Shown: positions 28,847-36,552 of the stretch, piece after piece
Position numbering within the stretch: position 1 is the stretch's first letter
How the letters are laid out: every line of letters starts with the position of its first letter
Assembly (NCBI GenBank): GCA_036763105.1
Contig: JBAIYS010000007.1
Coordinates: 62,001-126,000 of the forward strand
Direction of reading: 5' to 3'
Length of the DNA: 64,000 nucleotides
Origin: Peptococcaceae bacterium 1198_IL3148
GTDB taxonomy: Bacteria > Bacillota > Desulfotomaculia > Desulfotomaculales > Desulfohalotomaculaceae
Position numbers and translations under genes: made by a program
The notes under the pieces: generated by a model
Database searches by the model: none
What the model was told of the DNA's origin: nothing
What the model saw: the letters and a program-made list of their open reading frames with translations, nothing else

Positions 28847-28890
28847 AACAATCATTTATTTTTGTACTATCAGTGAGGAGGATTTCTTAA

Positions 28891-29943
28891 ATGCTGGATT
28901 TCGAGCTGGACTATAAGCAATTTGCAAATATCAAAGTCATTGGTGTCGGTGGTGGTGGTAATAATGCTGTTAACCGCATGATAGAGGCAGGGCTAAAAGG
29001 GGTAGAGTTTATATCAATAAATACAGATGCCCAATCATTGCATTTATCACAATGTACAACCAAAATTCAAATAGGTGCTAAACTAACTAAGGGCTTGGGT
29101 GCTGGGGCCAATCCAGAAATTGGTAAAAAGGCTGCAGAGGAAAGTAAAGAAGAAATTCTTGATTCTTTAAAGGGTGCCGATATGGTATTTGTCACCGCAG
29201 GTATGGGTGGCGGAACCGGTACCGGTGCAGCACCGGTGGTGGCTGAAATTGCCAAAGAAATTGGTGCCTTAACGGTTGGAGTTGTAACTAAGCCCTTTAC
29301 CTTTGAAGGTCGAAAAAGATTAACCCAAGCAGATGGTGGTATTAACGAACTAAAGAGTAAAGTAGATACTTTAATTACCATTCCCAATGACAGACTGCTG
29401 CAAGTAATAGACAAAAATACCTCTATAATTGAAGCTTTCCGCATTGCCGATGATGTATTACGTCAAGGTGTTCAAGGTATTTCTGACTTAATAGCTGTTC
29501 CTGGCCTAATCAACCTAGACTTTGCTGATGTGAAGACAATTATGAAAGATACCGGCTCGGCGCTGATGGGAATTGGTAGTTGTGCCGGCGAAAATCGTGC
29601 TGTGGAATCCGCTAAGGCCGCAATTTCCAGTCCGCTGTTAGAAACCTCCATCGAGGGTGCCCGGGGCGTGTTATTAAATATTACTGGGGGTTCATCACTG
29701 GGGCTGTTTGAAGTGAATGAAGCGGCAGAAATTATTGCTCAAGCTGCCGACCCAGAAGCAAACATTATTTTTGGTGCGGTTATTGATGAATCAATGGGTG
29801 AGGAAGTACGGGTGACGGTAATTGCCACTGGTTTTGATCACCGGCCAAGTAAGAAGGAACGCCCCAAAACAGATATGGATATTAAACCCTTTGCCAATCA
29901 TGATGATTTAGATATTCCTGCTTTCTTGCGTCGTCGGGGATAA
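28891..29943 (+). CDS. ftsZ: Cell division GTPase FtsZ
   Basis: Tubulin homologue forming the Z ring. GTP motif [13 protein letters not shown] (near residue 105), [13 protein letters not shown] at the N-terminus, T7-loop region DFADVK, and the C-terminal peptide [11 protein letters not shown] that binds FtsA, SepF and ZapA-type partners. 350 aa with a short linker. ATG start behind GAGGAGG. Confidence 0.98.
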   Translation: MLDFELDYKQFANIKVIGVGGGGNNAVNRMIEAGLKGVEFISINTDAQSLHLSQCTTKIQIGAKLTKGLGAGANPEIGKKAAEESKEEILDSLKGADMVFVTAGMGGGTGTGAAPVVAEIAKEIGALTVGVVTKPFTFEGRKRLTQADGGINELKSKVDTLITIPNDRLLQVIDKNTSIIEAFRIADDVLRQGVQGISDLIAVPGLINLDFADVKTIMKDTGSALMGIGSCAGENRAVESAKAAISSPLLETSIEGARGVLLNITGGSSLGLFEVNEAAEIIAQAADPEANIIFGAVIDESMGEEVRVTVIATGFDHRPSKKERPKTDMDIKPFANHDDLDIPAFLRRRG

Positions 29944-30000
29944 TATTAATGCATATAATGTTAGTTTAAGTAGTATAATTTCATAAATTTGATTTAATCA

Positions 30001-30033
30001 TTAGGGCTTGATCTATTCAAGCCCTAAATTTTT
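30001..30033 (+). terminator. Intrinsic terminator after ftsZ
   Basis: TTAGGGCTTG (30001-30010) pairs perfectly with CAAGCCCTAA (30018-30027), followed by a T-rich tail. It closes the dcw transcription unit. Confidence 0.85.
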
Positions 30034-30048
30034 ACATGGGAGGATTGC

Positions 30049-30717
30049 ATGGAGACAGCCAATAAAAAGTTTGCTATCGGTGATTATTTAAAGTTTGCAT
30101 TTTTAGGCGAGATCACATTTTTATTGATTGTAATTATGCTGGCATATTTTAGCACAGCTTTGTTTAACATGTTTCCACAACTGTTGGATATTATTAAGGT
30201 TATTATGAATGGTTTGGCGCAAAAAGTGGGCGATGATACCCAGTCTGGTATGACAGTGAAAATATTTGTCAACAATTTTTTAATAACTGTCACGCCGATA
30301 TTAATCTTTTCAATTCAGTTGTTACCCTTTAGACTTATAAAAGCATTGGCTGTATCGTTGTCATTGTATATTGGATTATTTTTGTATTTATTTAATGCAG
30401 TGGTAATTGGTTTAACCTTTGGTGCTATGGATATGATGATGAATGTAAGCTTTACCAGTTTGCTGTTGATTAGTTTAGTTCACGGCTCTTTAGAATTATT
30501 TGCCATGTCTGCCGGCACATTGTTTGCTTTTTATTACCGTTATGCTGCGGACCAACCTTTAATAATTGGCAGTGAGCTTTTTTATAACAACCTTTTTAGA
30601 GGACAAAAACTTGCCATTGTAATTTTACCACTACTTTTTGCCATTTTGGCTACGGCAGCTTTGTTAGAAGTATATGTTTCTGCCCCCTTGGCAGCAATAA
30701 TAGTGGGCGGTGCATGA
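30049..30717 (+). CDS. SpoIIM/DUF95-type membrane protein
   Basis: 222 aa with about five to six membrane segments. The LVHGSLELFAMSAGTLFAF stretch matches the HG..E..A signature of stage II sporulation protein M and DUF95 proteins. In B. subtilis SpoIIM works with SpoIID and SpoIIP during engulfment; this copy is more distant and may have another role. It lies alone between ftsZ and the spoIIGA-sigE-sigG genes. ATG behind GGGAGG. Confidence 0.6.
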   Translation: METANKKFAIGDYLKFAFLGEITFLLIVIMLAYFSTALFNMFPQLLDIIKVIMNGLAQKVGDDTQSGMTVKIFVNNFLITVTPILIFSIQLLPFRLIKALAVSLSLYIGLFLYLFNAVVIGLTFGAMDMMMNVSFTSLLLISLVHGSLELFAMSAGTLFAFYYRYAADQPLIIGSELFYNNLFRGQKLAIVILPLLFAILATAALLEVYVSAPLAAIIVGGA

Positions 30718-30773
30718 TAAACCCCGGTGTCAGAAATACTAGTGATAAAAAAGCTCACAGGGGGGATCACTTA

Positions 30774-30911
30774 ATGAGAAAGCCAAGAAAAGAAATGGTA
30801 GAGGCAATTCAGGCCACCCGCAAAGAGGGAGTAAATCGTCAACGGGGCACCCAATTGGTATACCACCCTGAAAGGGGGCCACAGAAAAGGGGTTCCAGCA
30901 GAGAAAGATAA
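30774..30911 (+). CDS. Small basic hypothetical protein
   Basis: A 45-residue, Lys/Arg-rich polypeptide (MRKPRKEMVEAIQATRKEG...), no membrane segment or cysteine. ATG 30774 has a GGGGGG-type site 9 bp upstream, and the frame could start earlier at 30714, overlapping the previous stop. A strong terminator follows 70 bp later. I do not recognise it; expression is plausible but unproved. Confidence 0.4.
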   Translation: MRKPRKEMVEAIQATRKEGVNRQRGTQLVYHPERGPQKRGSSRER

Positions 30912-30981
30912 TTTTCTGCCAGATCCGATTTAATATGTGAAAAAAATCGTCACTTAGCAACCAGATATTGACAAATATAAC

Positions 30982-31017
30982 AAACCCTGGCGTGTATAAT
31001 GGAGTCAGGGTTTTTTT
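30982..31017 (+). terminator. Intrinsic terminator before the spoIIGA region
   Basis: AAACCCTG (30982-30989) pairs with CAGGGTTT (31006-31013), followed by T7. TTGACA (30968) and TATAAT (30995) flank or fall in the stem at 21-bp spacing, too long for an ordinary sigma-A promoter. Confidence 0.8.
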
Positions 31018-31078
31018 GCGTGGTTTTTTAAAAACAAGTGATAGGTCAATATATTAAATAACATTATATGCATGGTTA

Positions 31079-31278
31079 AAACGTAGCTGGCTTTTGCCCT
31101 TGCTTTGCGAATAAAAGGTTAATTAAAAAAACCGGCGTCTGCTGCAGGTAGGGAACGGTCTTTGACCGTTCCGTTTTCCGCAACATTAATTGGAACAACA
31201 ACGGAATGGTCACAGACCATTCCCTACGGCGAAGTAGGCTGTCGGAGGTAGGGTGGCGCATAGGACGTGCGCCACCGG
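31079..31278. repeat. Structured repeat copy A3
   Basis: This lies in the 479-bp gap before spoIIGA. It matches copy A2 at both ends: GGCTTTTGCCCTTGCTT..GGTTAATTAAAAAA and CTGCTGCAGGTA at the left, GAAGTAGGCTGTCGGAGG plus the perfect hairpin GGTGGCGCA/TGCGCCACC (31252-31276) at the right. The middle is interrupted by an 80-bp palindromic insert. The outer CAGGTG/CACCTG pairing seen in other copies is lost here. Confidence 0.75.
31148..31227. mobile_element. Nested 80-bp MITE-like palindromic element
   Basis: Ends GTAGGGAACGGTC (31148-31160) and GACCATTCCCTAC (31215-31227) are inverted repeats matching at 12 of 13 positions. Each end also folds on itself (GGAACGGTC/GACCGTTCC; GGAATGGTC/GACCATTCC). 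It replaces part of the repeat body seen intact in copies A2 and A4, so it probably inserted there. Confidence 0.6.
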
Positions 31279-31329
31279 TAGATTAAATCGAACATAGGTA
31301 TTTCAATTAACCTAGCGTTAATTGGTTAT

Positions 31330-31361
31330 ATGACATAAAAGTACATAACAAGCCATATACT
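31330..31361 (+). promoter_or_regulatory. Candidate Spo0A-type promoter of spoIIGA
   Basis: ATGACA (31330-31335) and TATACT (31356-31361) are 20 bp apart, a wide spacing like the Spo0A-activated sigma-A promoters of spoIIG and spoIIE. The reverse strand over the -35 reads TATGTCATA, 7 of 9 to the 0A box TTTGTCRAA. Predicted start at about 31368 leaves room for the ribosome binding site at 31378. Confidence 0.35.
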
Positions 31362-31390
31362 GGTAGTGAGTACAGTTGGAGGCTCCTGTG

Positions 31391-32308
31391 ATGACTAAAG
31401 TGGTTTACCTCGATATTGTCTTGGTAGGTAACCTAGTAATGAATTTTTTGATATTGTGGTCCACTGCTAAGTTTGCCAAACTACACCCCGGCCGCTGGCG
31501 ATTATTGTTAGGCGCAGTGGTGGGGTCAATTTATACATTGACTGTTTTTATTCCAGAGTTATACGCTTTGTTGCACTGGATTTGCAAATTGACAATATCG
31601 ATTTTAATGGTGTTAATTACCTTTGGCATGTTACCGGGTCGCCAATTACTGGCAACGTTATTTTACTTTTACCTATCATCCTTTGGGCTTGGCGGTTTAG
31701 TATTTGGTTCAATGTATTTTATGCAATCAGTTGGTTATAATGACCAAATTTTTACTTTCAGTCAACTGATAAAAAATTATTTTTGGCATGGTATTTTGCT
31801 GGCAATCATTATTATTTTGATCATTGGCCAATGGGGCTCACTGGTACACCGAAAAAGAGTGTGGCAACAGCAATTTAAAAGGGATGTAACCATTAAAATT
31901 TCAGACCAACAAGTGCAACTTCAGGGTCTTTTGGACACAGGCAATGGGTTAACAGATCCATTAACCGGCTTGCCTGTGATGGTGGTTGAATACCAAGCTG
32001 TAAAACCAATATTGCCCATGGAGATTAAACAACTTTATGAGTCTAAACAACATGCCGATTATATTCAGGTGCAGCAGGCGGTGACAGCTTCAGCTTGGGC
32101 AACCCAAGTCTGTTTTATTCCCTTTCAATCCCTTGGTAAAAAAAATGGATTATTGCTGGGTGTCAGGCCTGATGAAGTGAGGATTAAAGTTGGTAACCAG
32201 GTTGTTTCTACAACCAAAGTAATAGTTGCTATTCATCAGGGTGAGTTATCCACTGATAATGGGTATCAGGCATTACTACACCCCGAGCTAATGAAAGTGG
32301 CTTGTTGA
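31391..32308 (+). CDS. spoIIGA: Sporulation sigma-E processing peptidase SpoIIGA
   Basis: Membrane aspartic protease that cleaves pro-sigma-E in the mother cell. About five N-terminal membrane segments (to roughly residue 150) precede a cytosolic domain with the catalytic Asp182 in [11 protein letters not shown], matching D183 of the B. subtilis enzyme. ATG 31391 follows GGAGG by 8 bp; the frame opens at TTG 31376 inside that site. It overlaps the open frame of sigE and lies directly upstream of its substrate gene. Confidence 0.92.
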   Translation: MTKVVYLDIVLVGNLVMNFLILWSTAKFAKLHPGRWRLLLGAVVGSIYTLTVFIPELYALLHWICKLTISILMVLITFGMLPGRQLLATLFYFYLSSFGLGGLVFGSMYFMQSVGYNDQIFTFSQLIKNYFWHGILLAIIIILIIGQWGSLVHRKRVWQQQFKRDVTIKISDQQVQLQGLLDTGNGLTDPLTGLPVMVVEYQAVKPILPMEIKQLYESKQHADYIQVQQAVTASAWATQVCFIPFQSLGKKNGLLLGVRPDEVRIKVGNQVVSTTKVIVAIHQGELSTDNGYQALLHPELMKVAC

Positions 32309-32361
32309 TAAAAGCAAAATCAAAATATACTTTGCAAGTATCTCAGGAAGGAGTTGTGCAA

Positions 32362-33087
32362 TTGGGGAACCTAAATCAAATTAGATTGGTGATGAGACTA
32401 ACTATAACGCGGTTCCTGCGTTGGTTGGGGCAAGATCCTGAGGTGCATTATGTTGGCAGCAGTGAAGCACTGCCACCGCCTCTCACTTCAGATGAGGAAA
32501 CCAACTTAATACAGCAGTTGGAACTGGGTGATGGATCAGTTAGAAGCATATTGATAGAGCGCAATTTAAGATTGGTGGTCTACATAGCCCGTAAATTTGA
32601 GAATACTGGTGTGGGCATTGAGGACTTAGTTTCCATTGGTACCATTGGCTTAATTAAAGCAGTAAATACCTTTGATCCCCAAAAAAAAATAAAACTGGCC
32701 ACTTACGCTTCCCGTTGTATTGAGAACGAAATATTAATGCATTTAAGACGTAACAATAAAACCAAGTCAGAGGTATCCTTTGATGAACCGCTGAATATCG
32801 ACTGGGATGGCAATGAACTGTTGTTGTCGGATGTTTTAGGAACAGAAAATGATGTTATTTACAAATATATTGAAGAGGAAGTGGATAAAAAGCTATTGCA
32901 TTTAGCGCTCCAAAAATTAAATGGTCGAGAGAGAAAAATTATGGAATTGCGTTTTGGATTAAATAATTGTGAAGAAAAAACCCAGAAGGAAGTGGCTGAT
33001 TTACTGGGTATTTCGCAGTCCTATATCTCCAGATTAGAGAAGAGAATTATCAGAAGACTGCAGAAGGAAATCCACCGGATGGAATAG
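32362..33087 (+). CDS. sigE: RNA polymerase sporulation sigma factor SigE
   Basis: Early mother-cell sigma factor made as a precursor. TTG 32362, 8 bp after AAGGAG, gives 241 aa and an N-terminal pro-sequence of about 29 residues (amphipathic [13 protein letters not shown]) ending at HY-V-G, where B. subtilis pro-sigma-E is cut. Region 2 ([24 protein letters not shown]), region 2.4 [11 protein letters not shown] and region 4 helix-turn-helix ([22 protein letters not shown]) are intact. The open frame extends upstream into spoIIGA. Confidence 0.95.
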   Translation: MGNLNQIRLVMRLTITRFLRWLGQDPEVHYVGSSEALPPPLTSDEETNLIQQLELGDGSVRSILIERNLRLVVYIARKFENTGVGIEDLVSIGTIGLIKAVNTFDPQKKIKLATYASRCIENEILMHLRRNNKTKSEVSFDEPLNIDWDGNELLLSDVLGTENDVIYKYIEEEVDKKLLHLALQKLNGRERKIMELRFGLNNCEEKTQKEVADLLGISQSYISRLEKRIIRRLQKEIHRME

Positions 33088-33093
33088 ATGTAT

Positions 33094-33123
33094 GTATATT
33101 TAAAAACTGCCAAGGTAATAATT
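33094..33123 (+). promoter_or_regulatory. sigma-F-type promoter of sigG
   Basis: GTATA (33094-33098), 15 bp, then GGTAATAATT (33114-33123). This fits the known sigma-F consensus GYWTA-N15-GGNRANAHT almost perfectly. In B. subtilis spoIIIG (sigG) is switched on by sigma-F in the forespore from exactly this intergenic position. Confidence 0.65.
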
Positions 33124-33167
33124 GAATTAAGCAAGTGAATAAAGCAGAAAGAGGTGGGGGACCAAAA

Positions 33168-33941
33168 ATGCTGGTCAACAAAGTAGAAATCTGCGGTGTT
33201 AACACTTCAAAACTCCCTGTACTTACAAGCAGTCAGATGCGCGCTTTGTTTGAGGCCATGCATAACGGCGATGCCGATGCACGTAACCGGCTTATCAATG
33301 GTAACCTCAGGTTGGTTCTAAGCGTTATTCAACGCTTTACCAATCGTGGTGAATGTGTGGACGACTTGTTTCAGGTAGGTTGTATCGGTTTGATGAAAGC
33401 AATCGATAATTTTGATTTAGGTCAAAATGTTAAGTTCTCCACCTATGCAGTACCAATGATTATAGGTGAAATTAGGCGGTATTTAAGGGACAACAATCCA
33501 ATTAGGGTAAGTAGGTCATTAAGAGATGTGGCATATAAGGCACTACAGGTGAGGGATTCCTTGGTAAACAAACATTCCCGGGAACCTTCCATTAATGAAA
33601 TCGCCAGTGCGTTGAATATCCCCCGGGAGGATATTGTCTTTGCGCTGGATGCTATTCAAGAGCCAATTTCCCTTTTTGAGCCCATTTATCACGATGGTGG
33701 CGATCCCATTTTTGTAATGGATCAAATCAGTGATGATAAAAATTTAGATCTAAGTTGGCTAGAGGGAATTTCCATTAGAGATGCGCTCAGCAGGCTTAAT
33801 GACCGGGAAAAGCACATTTTAACTTTGCGGTTCTTTGAGGGGAAAACCCAAATGGAAGTGGCTGAAGAGATTGGTATATCCCAAGCCCAGGTTTCCAGAT
33901 TGGAAAAGGCGGCCTTAGGTCATATGCGAAAACATGTTTAA
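33168..33941 (+). CDS. sigG: RNA polymerase sporulation sigma factor SigG
   Basis: Late forespore sigma factor. 257 aa from ATG 33168, which follows GAGGTGGGGG; the upstream in-frame GTG at 33135 has no ribosome binding site. Conserved blocks: the N-terminal KVEICGVNTSKLPVL typical of SigG, region 2 GNLRLVLSVIQRFTNRGECVDDLFQVG-type core, region 2.4 FSTYAVPMIIGEIRRYLRD, and region 4 TQMEVAEEIGISQAQVSRLEK. Preceded by a sigma-F promoter. Confidence 0.95.
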   Translation: MLVNKVEICGVNTSKLPVLTSSQMRALFEAMHNGDADARNRLINGNLRLVLSVIQRFTNRGECVDDLFQVGCIGLMKAIDNFDLGQNVKFSTYAVPMIIGEIRRYLRDNNPIRVSRSLRDVAYKALQVRDSLVNKHSREPSINEIASALNIPREDIVFALDAIQEPISLFEPIYHDGGDPIFVMDQISDDKNLDLSWLEGISIRDALSRLNDREKHILTLRFFEGKTQMEVAEEIGISQAQVSRLEKAALGHMRKHV

Positions 33942-33956
33942 CTGGGGGTTAACGAG

Positions 33957-34154
33957 ATGCGCCCGCTAATGCTAGCAACAATTGTGGTGGCCACTGCCGT
34001 TACCAGCAACGGACTGTTGTTAAACGCCCCTGTGATTGAGGCGTATAACCCAAATAACCTATACCGTAACCTAGATCATTTAACGATACCTGCATGTGAG
34101 AACAACCTGAATGAAACAAGCAAATTTAACCAAAGTTTTGACTGGGCGATTTAA
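33957..34154 (+). CDS. Small predicted secreted protein downstream of sigG
   Basis: 65 aa with a hydrophobic N-terminal segment (LMLATIVVATAVTSNGLLL) resembling a signal peptide or anchor, then a polar Asn-rich tail with one cysteine. ATG starts 15 bp after the sigG stop behind a GGGGG site, so it would be co-transcribed with sigG in the forespore. The terminator stem overlaps its stop codon. No family recognised. Confidence 0.45.
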   Translation: MRPLMLATIVVATAVTSNGLLLNAPVIEAYNPNNLYRNLDHLTIPACENNLNETSKFNQSFDWAI

Positions 34155-34165
34155 TCGCCCTTTTT
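34144..34165 (+). terminator. Intrinsic terminator after the sigG unit
   Basis: GGGCGAT/ATCGCCC (34144-34160) with a three-base loop followed by T5; the stop codon TAA is in the stem-loop. Confidence 0.85.
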
Positions 34166-34195
34166 AGTTTTATTGATATAGATATCGGTGGCTTT

Positions 34196-34347
34196 CGTGT
34201 GGTTCGACATTTGTCTTGTTGTTGGGATGTAAGTTACTTCTAAAACCCGTATCCTGCTGCACCGCTCACTTAAGGATAGTTTTGCAGACTGAGCGCTAAG
34301 TTTTGTCCTGCGAAGGAATCGGAGCGAACGGTGCAAAATCACCTGCT
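34196..34347. repeat. Structured repeat copy B2
   Basis: This fills the 327-bp gap between the sigG unit and ylmC. It matches the reverse arm B1 of the composite at 7.7 kb: CGGTGGCTTT..GTGTGGTT, AAAACC, CCTGCTGCACCGCTCACTT and AAGGATAGTTTTGCAGAC. A closing stem TGCACCG (34257) / CGGTGCA (34329) can form. AT-rich AATTCATAATTC follows at 34420. Confidence 0.65.
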
Positions 34348-34481
34348 TTTTAAACAAACATAGGATAAAACCAACAAACATGCATAATCACCCCAAAACA
34401 AAAAAGCAATAGTTGAATCAATTCATAATTCTAACTAGGCACATCTCGCTCATATACATATTATGGGGAGGTGCAAAATAG

Positions 34482-34745
34482 ATGGTTAAAATTTCAGAAT
34501 TAAGAACCCGGGAAATTATCAACGTGGTGGACGGGCGTAGACTGGGTGTAATTAAAGATATAGACATCAATATGGAGGATGGAAAAATCAGTGCCCTGAT
34601 ACTGCCAGGCACTGGTCGCTTTATGGGACTATGGGGTAAGGATGATGAATTCGTGGTACCTTGGGAAAAAATTGTTAAAGTGGGCATGGACGTAATTCTA
34701 GTGGAGGTTAATGTTATGTCCGATAGGCATGAGTACCTAAGATAA
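34482..34745 (+). CDS. YlmC/YmxH family PRC-barrel sporulation protein
   Basis: 87 aa with a PRC-barrel fold: SELRTREIINVVDGRRLGVIKDIDINMEDGKI followed by LWGKDDEFVVPWEKIVKVG. Such proteins occur in one or two copies in spore formers and are annotated as YlmC/YmxH sporulation proteins; the molecular role is not known. ATG behind GGGGAGG. It converges with splB, the two stops being 6 bp apart. Confidence 0.88.
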   Translation: MVKISELRTREIINVVDGRRLGVIKDIDINMEDGKISALILPGTGRFMGLWGKDDEFVVPWEKIVKVGMDVILVEVNVMSDRHEYLR

Positions 34746-34751
34746 CTTAGT

Positions 34752-35783
34752 CTAAACAAAGTACTCCACTCTGGAATGGGGAAATAAATTGGCAATGGTG
34801 GTGGTAAAAAATTCCTTAACCTCTTGCATCGTCTCTTTGGGGTAGACATATTTGACATAACCAAATTGACCGTACTTAACAGTTCTTTTTTCTTCGTCCA
34901 TATCCAAGCTGGAACTGGGGAATACTTCATTAATTATACCCTTGGCCCGTTTGGTAAAGCGATGGGTGATTAATTCAAAGGTGATATCTGCCTTTAAAAA
35001 GGCAGGTATTTGATCATTTAAAGCAGTTAGTAGTTCGGTATAGTCATGTTGCCAATTGTCTTCTAATATAATCGGGGCGATGATAAATCCCAGTGGGTAA
35101 CCGGCGTGGGCTACTTTGCCAGCCGCTTCCACCCTTTGGGGCATGTCAGGGGTGCCGTGCTCATACTTTTTGATTACCGGTGCACTGTTAAGGCTGAAGC
35201 GAAACCGGGTGTGGTTATTGTGGTTAACATCCAGCAGTGAATCCACATCGGTAAACTTAGTGACAAATCTAAATCTCCCTAACTGCTGTTGACCAAAAAA
35301 TTCAATGGTCCTTTTGAGTGCACCGGTATAGCGTTCAACAGCAATGGGGTCAGAGGTGGCTGCTCCCTCAAATATAGTTATTTCTGGACTGCGTTTCTCA
35401 ATGTACTTTTTAGCCCGGTTCAATATGTCTTCAATATTGACATAAACCCTAACATAAGGCTTTTTACCCATGTTGGTAGCTAAATAACAATATTCGCATT
35501 TCCCTGGGCAACTGGTGACCAGCGGTAGCTGAAAATGGGCTGAAGGTTTACAAGTTTGAAAATCCATGCTGCGTCGCACACCTACAACCAACGTACGTTT
35601 GCCTTCTGCATAGGCCTCTTGTGGTGTTTTCCCCGGAATAGCAGTGACTCGGTTATGGGAAGGGGTTTGGTTCACCTCAGCGCCAATATCGGTAAAATAT
35701 TGATACAGTTCCTTGCCCAATGGATATTGCAATGCGTCGGGTTCAAAATATACCCGTTTTGGAATAAAGGACAACGTTTTCAC
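34752..35783 (-). CDS. splB: Spore photoproduct lyase (radical SAM)
   Basis: Repairs the thymine-thymine spore photoproduct in germinating spores. The 4Fe-4S motif is C92-P-G-K-C96-E-Y-C99 (CxxxCxxC). The conserved segment usually reading EAACTSD is here EGAATSD, with Ala142 at the position of the H-donor Cys141 of B. subtilis; Cys78, just before the cluster motif, is the only other cysteine. 343 aa, full length. GTG start behind GGGG. Monocistronic and convergent with ylmC. Confidence 0.92.
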   Translation of the reverse strand: MKTLSFIPKRVYFEPDALQYPLGKELYQYFTDIGAEVNQTPSHNRVTAIPGKTPQEAYAEGKRTLVVGVRRSMDFQTCKPSAHFQLPLVTSCPGKCEYCYLATNMGKKPYVRVYVNIEDILNRAKKYIEKRSPEITIFEGAATSDPIAVERYTGALKRTIEFFGQQQLGRFRFVTKFTDVDSLLDVNHNNHTRFRFSLNSAPVIKKYEHGTPDMPQRVEAAGKVAHAGYPLGFIIAPIILEDNWQHDYTELLTALNDQIPAFLKADITFELITHRFTKRAKGIINEVFPSSSLDMDEEKRTVKYGQFGYVKYVYPKETMQEVKEFFTTTIANLFPHSRVEYFV

Positions 35784-35960
35784 CCCGTATAATTAGTTCT
35801 TCTATTTATATTGTCCGTTAACGTTACTAATCAATCCTTTCAGTAAGGTGGTAAATCCTGTATAATAGCTCTGGTGATTTGAAATGGTGATAAGAATCAG
35901 CATTCAAAATTAAGGACCTATGTCCCATAACACATTTCTGGAAATAGTAACAATATCTTA

Positions 35961-35989
35961 TTGACTAACTATATATTGTGTATTAAAAT
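35961..35989 (+). promoter_or_regulatory. Promoter of nrdR-nrdD-nrdG with an embedded NrdR box
   Basis: TTGACT (35961-35966), 17 bp, TAAAAT (35984-35989). The spacer contains AACTATATATTGTGT (35967-35981), which fits the NrdR-box consensus CWATATATWGTGT. A bound NrdR would sit between -35 and -10. A clear second box at the usual three-turn distance was not found. Confidence 0.6.
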
Positions 35990-36071
35990 AAACTTACCCA
36001 CTAGGTGTTGGGGAATTCGCCCACCCTAGTTATTTTATGCCATTGACGGTTTTGTAAGTGAGGTGTGAGTT

Positions 36072-36524
36072 TTGCGTTGTCCTTTTTGCTCGTATCCTGA
36101 CAGTCGAGTATTGGATTCTCGTCCTGCCGATGACGGACAGGCCATCCGTCGCCGCCGAGAATGTATCCAATGCAACAGACGTTTTACCACCTACGAAAGG
36201 GTGGATGAAATACCACTGGTGGTGGTAAAGAGGGATGGTCGTAGGGAAGTTTATGATCATAGCAAGTTGCTGCGCGGATTAATTAAAGCTTGCGAAAAGA
36301 GACCGTTAGCAGTTAGTCAGTTGGAAAAATTAGTTTCTGACATTGAAAAAGAAATTCGCAACCAAATGGTCACAGAGGTGAGCAGCACCAAGTTGGGAGA
36401 AATGGTGCTGAATTGGTTACGACATGAAGATGAGGTGGCCTACGTTCGGTTTGCTTCGGTTTATCGGGACTTTCAGGGCGTAGAGAGCTTTATGCAAGAA
36501 TTGGAACGATTGAACAAAGAATAA
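36072..36524 (+). CDS. nrdR: Ribonucleotide reductase repressor NrdR
   Basis: Nucleotide-sensing repressor of ribonucleotide reductase genes. Zinc ribbon with CPFC (residues 3-6) and CIQCNRRF (about 31-38), then an ATP-cone (VVKRDGRREVYDHSKLLRGL). 150 aa, exactly the family length. TTG start giving MRCPFC. It heads the operon with nrdD 28 bp downstream, and a box it could bind lies in the promoter, implying autorepression. Confidence 0.96.
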   Translation: MRCPFCSYPDSRVLDSRPADDGQAIRRRRECIQCNRRFTTYERVDEIPLVVVKRDGRREVYDHSKLLRGLIKACEKRPLAVSQLEKLVSDIEKEIRNQMVTEVSSTKLGEMVLNWLRHEDEVAYVRFASVYRDFQGVESFMQELERLNKE

Positions 36525-36552
36525 TAGATTGGATTCCAGGGAGGATATATGT

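Noticed and set aside
31021-31390. CRISPR-like array suggested by paired palindromes
   Set aside because: The palindromes are the ends of one nested element and a repeat hairpin; there are no regular spacers and no cas genes.
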